A DNA stretch of 64,000 nt from Epiperipatus broadwayi. Its lineage: Eukaryota; Onychophora; Udeonychophora; Euonychophora; Peripatidae. The stretch spans positions 248,001 to 312,000 of the forward strand of contig JAQFVV010000512.1 in NCBI GenBank assembly GCA_028023455.1. Reading direction: 5' to 3'. Below the pieces are notes generated by a model that made no database searches, had not been told where the DNA came from, and worked only from the letters and a program-made list of their open reading frames with translations. How positions within the stretch are numbered: the first letter of the stretch is position 1; each line of letters opens with the position of its first letter. Of this stretch, positions 63,595 to 64,000 are shown piece by piece. The translations under genes and the position numbers were made by a program.

Positions 63595-64000
63595 TGTAAT
63601 GAGCACAGATGTTCGTTACATTGTTTTTGTTTTATTTATTAAACATGAAAGTAAATTAAAAAGTTCGCATATAAAAATTTTCTTTAGGAATTAAAAATTG
63701 AAATTAAATATCATCTTAAACTCGTATATATTAAATTGCACAGATAATGAAAAATTATTAAAATAAAACGTTATTAAAGAAAAAGTATTTTAAAACTAAA
63801 TTTTAAAAAGATTTGGAGATAAAATTATATCTTTAAATTTATCTTTAAATAAATCTTTGATTTGGAAAACAGGTTAATTTATCAGAAATGGAAATGATAA
63901 ATTTAATTAGTCAAATGTAAACCAGCCTTGGGCATTTAAATGTAAAAACATTGGTCAGATAGGAAAACAATAGAAACTTTTAGCAAATGAAATAAATCCA
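63595..64000 (+). repeat. Start of the 3' LTR, family A copy 3
   Basis: TGTAATGAGCACAGATGTTC and onward aligns with 60518 to about 60920 nearly identically. It is cut by the window end. Confidence 0.85.

Larger units (their letters stand above)
60518..64000 (+). mobile_element. Non-autonomous family A LTR retrotransposon (3' LTR incomplete)
   Basis: The 5' LTR (60518-62660), primer-binding site (62663), 934-bp internal region (62661-63594) and start of the 3' LTR (63595) are present in order. No gag, pol or env is recognisable, and the internal region is too short to hold them. The first 405 bases of the two LTRs differ at roughly eight to ten sites, mostly CpG transitions, so the insertion is moderately young. 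It interrupts family B copy 3. Confidence 0.8.

Overview
This is a very AT-rich, repeat-dense stretch of an animal (metazoan) nuclear genome. RTE-clade LINEs, Penelope-like elements (PLEs) with GIY-YIG ends, TATA-promoter LTR elements, hAT remnants and long (TA)n and (GATA)n microsatellites point to an invertebrate, but the sequence alone does not resolve the phylum. I found no intact host gene, no tRNA or rRNA gene and no CRISPR array. Every protein-coding signal is a transposon relic.

Layout: 1-1780 is the end of an LTR, a primer-binding site, a short internal region and a divergent second LTR. 2153-2801 is a PLE tail. 5928-7164 is a 5'-truncated PLE with inverted terminal repeats and a 14-bp target duplication. 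7501-11937 is family B, an LTR-like element of about 4.4 kb on the minus strand. 12990-13135 is a MITE. 14600-18110 is a near full-length but dead RTE LINE that is much GC-richer than its surroundings. 18463-18926 is a truncated copy of a second RTE family. 20399-22260 is a decayed gag, polypurine tract and LTR. 22.3-31.5 kb is mostly featureless. 31550-31830 and 51441-51884 carry hammerhead-ribozyme sequences. 33655-34640 is a candidate LTR. 35878-41032 is a pair of inverted 2.2-kb LTRs (family A). 41041-43906 is the near full-length second RTE. 44199-48481 is a second family B copy. 49343-49847 holds fold-back repeats. 50794-51009 is a hAT transposase remnant. 55.2-56.4 kb holds GATA arrays. 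58254-60517 is a third family B copy, cut by a family A LTR element (60518 to beyond the window end) with 2.14-kb LTRs and only 934 bp of non-coding interior.

Three patterns look most worth following. (1) A 444-bp unit at 51441-51884, bounded by 17-bp direct repeats, carries two identical hammerhead ribozymes in inverted orientation; a decayed third copy lies at 31663. (2) Several unrelated LTR families begin with a palindrome that contains the LTR terminus, and several sit inside (TA)n tracts. (3) Families A and B are non-coding, with recognisable CCAAT/TATA promoters and AATAAA signals, so they look like non-autonomous elements mobilised in trans.
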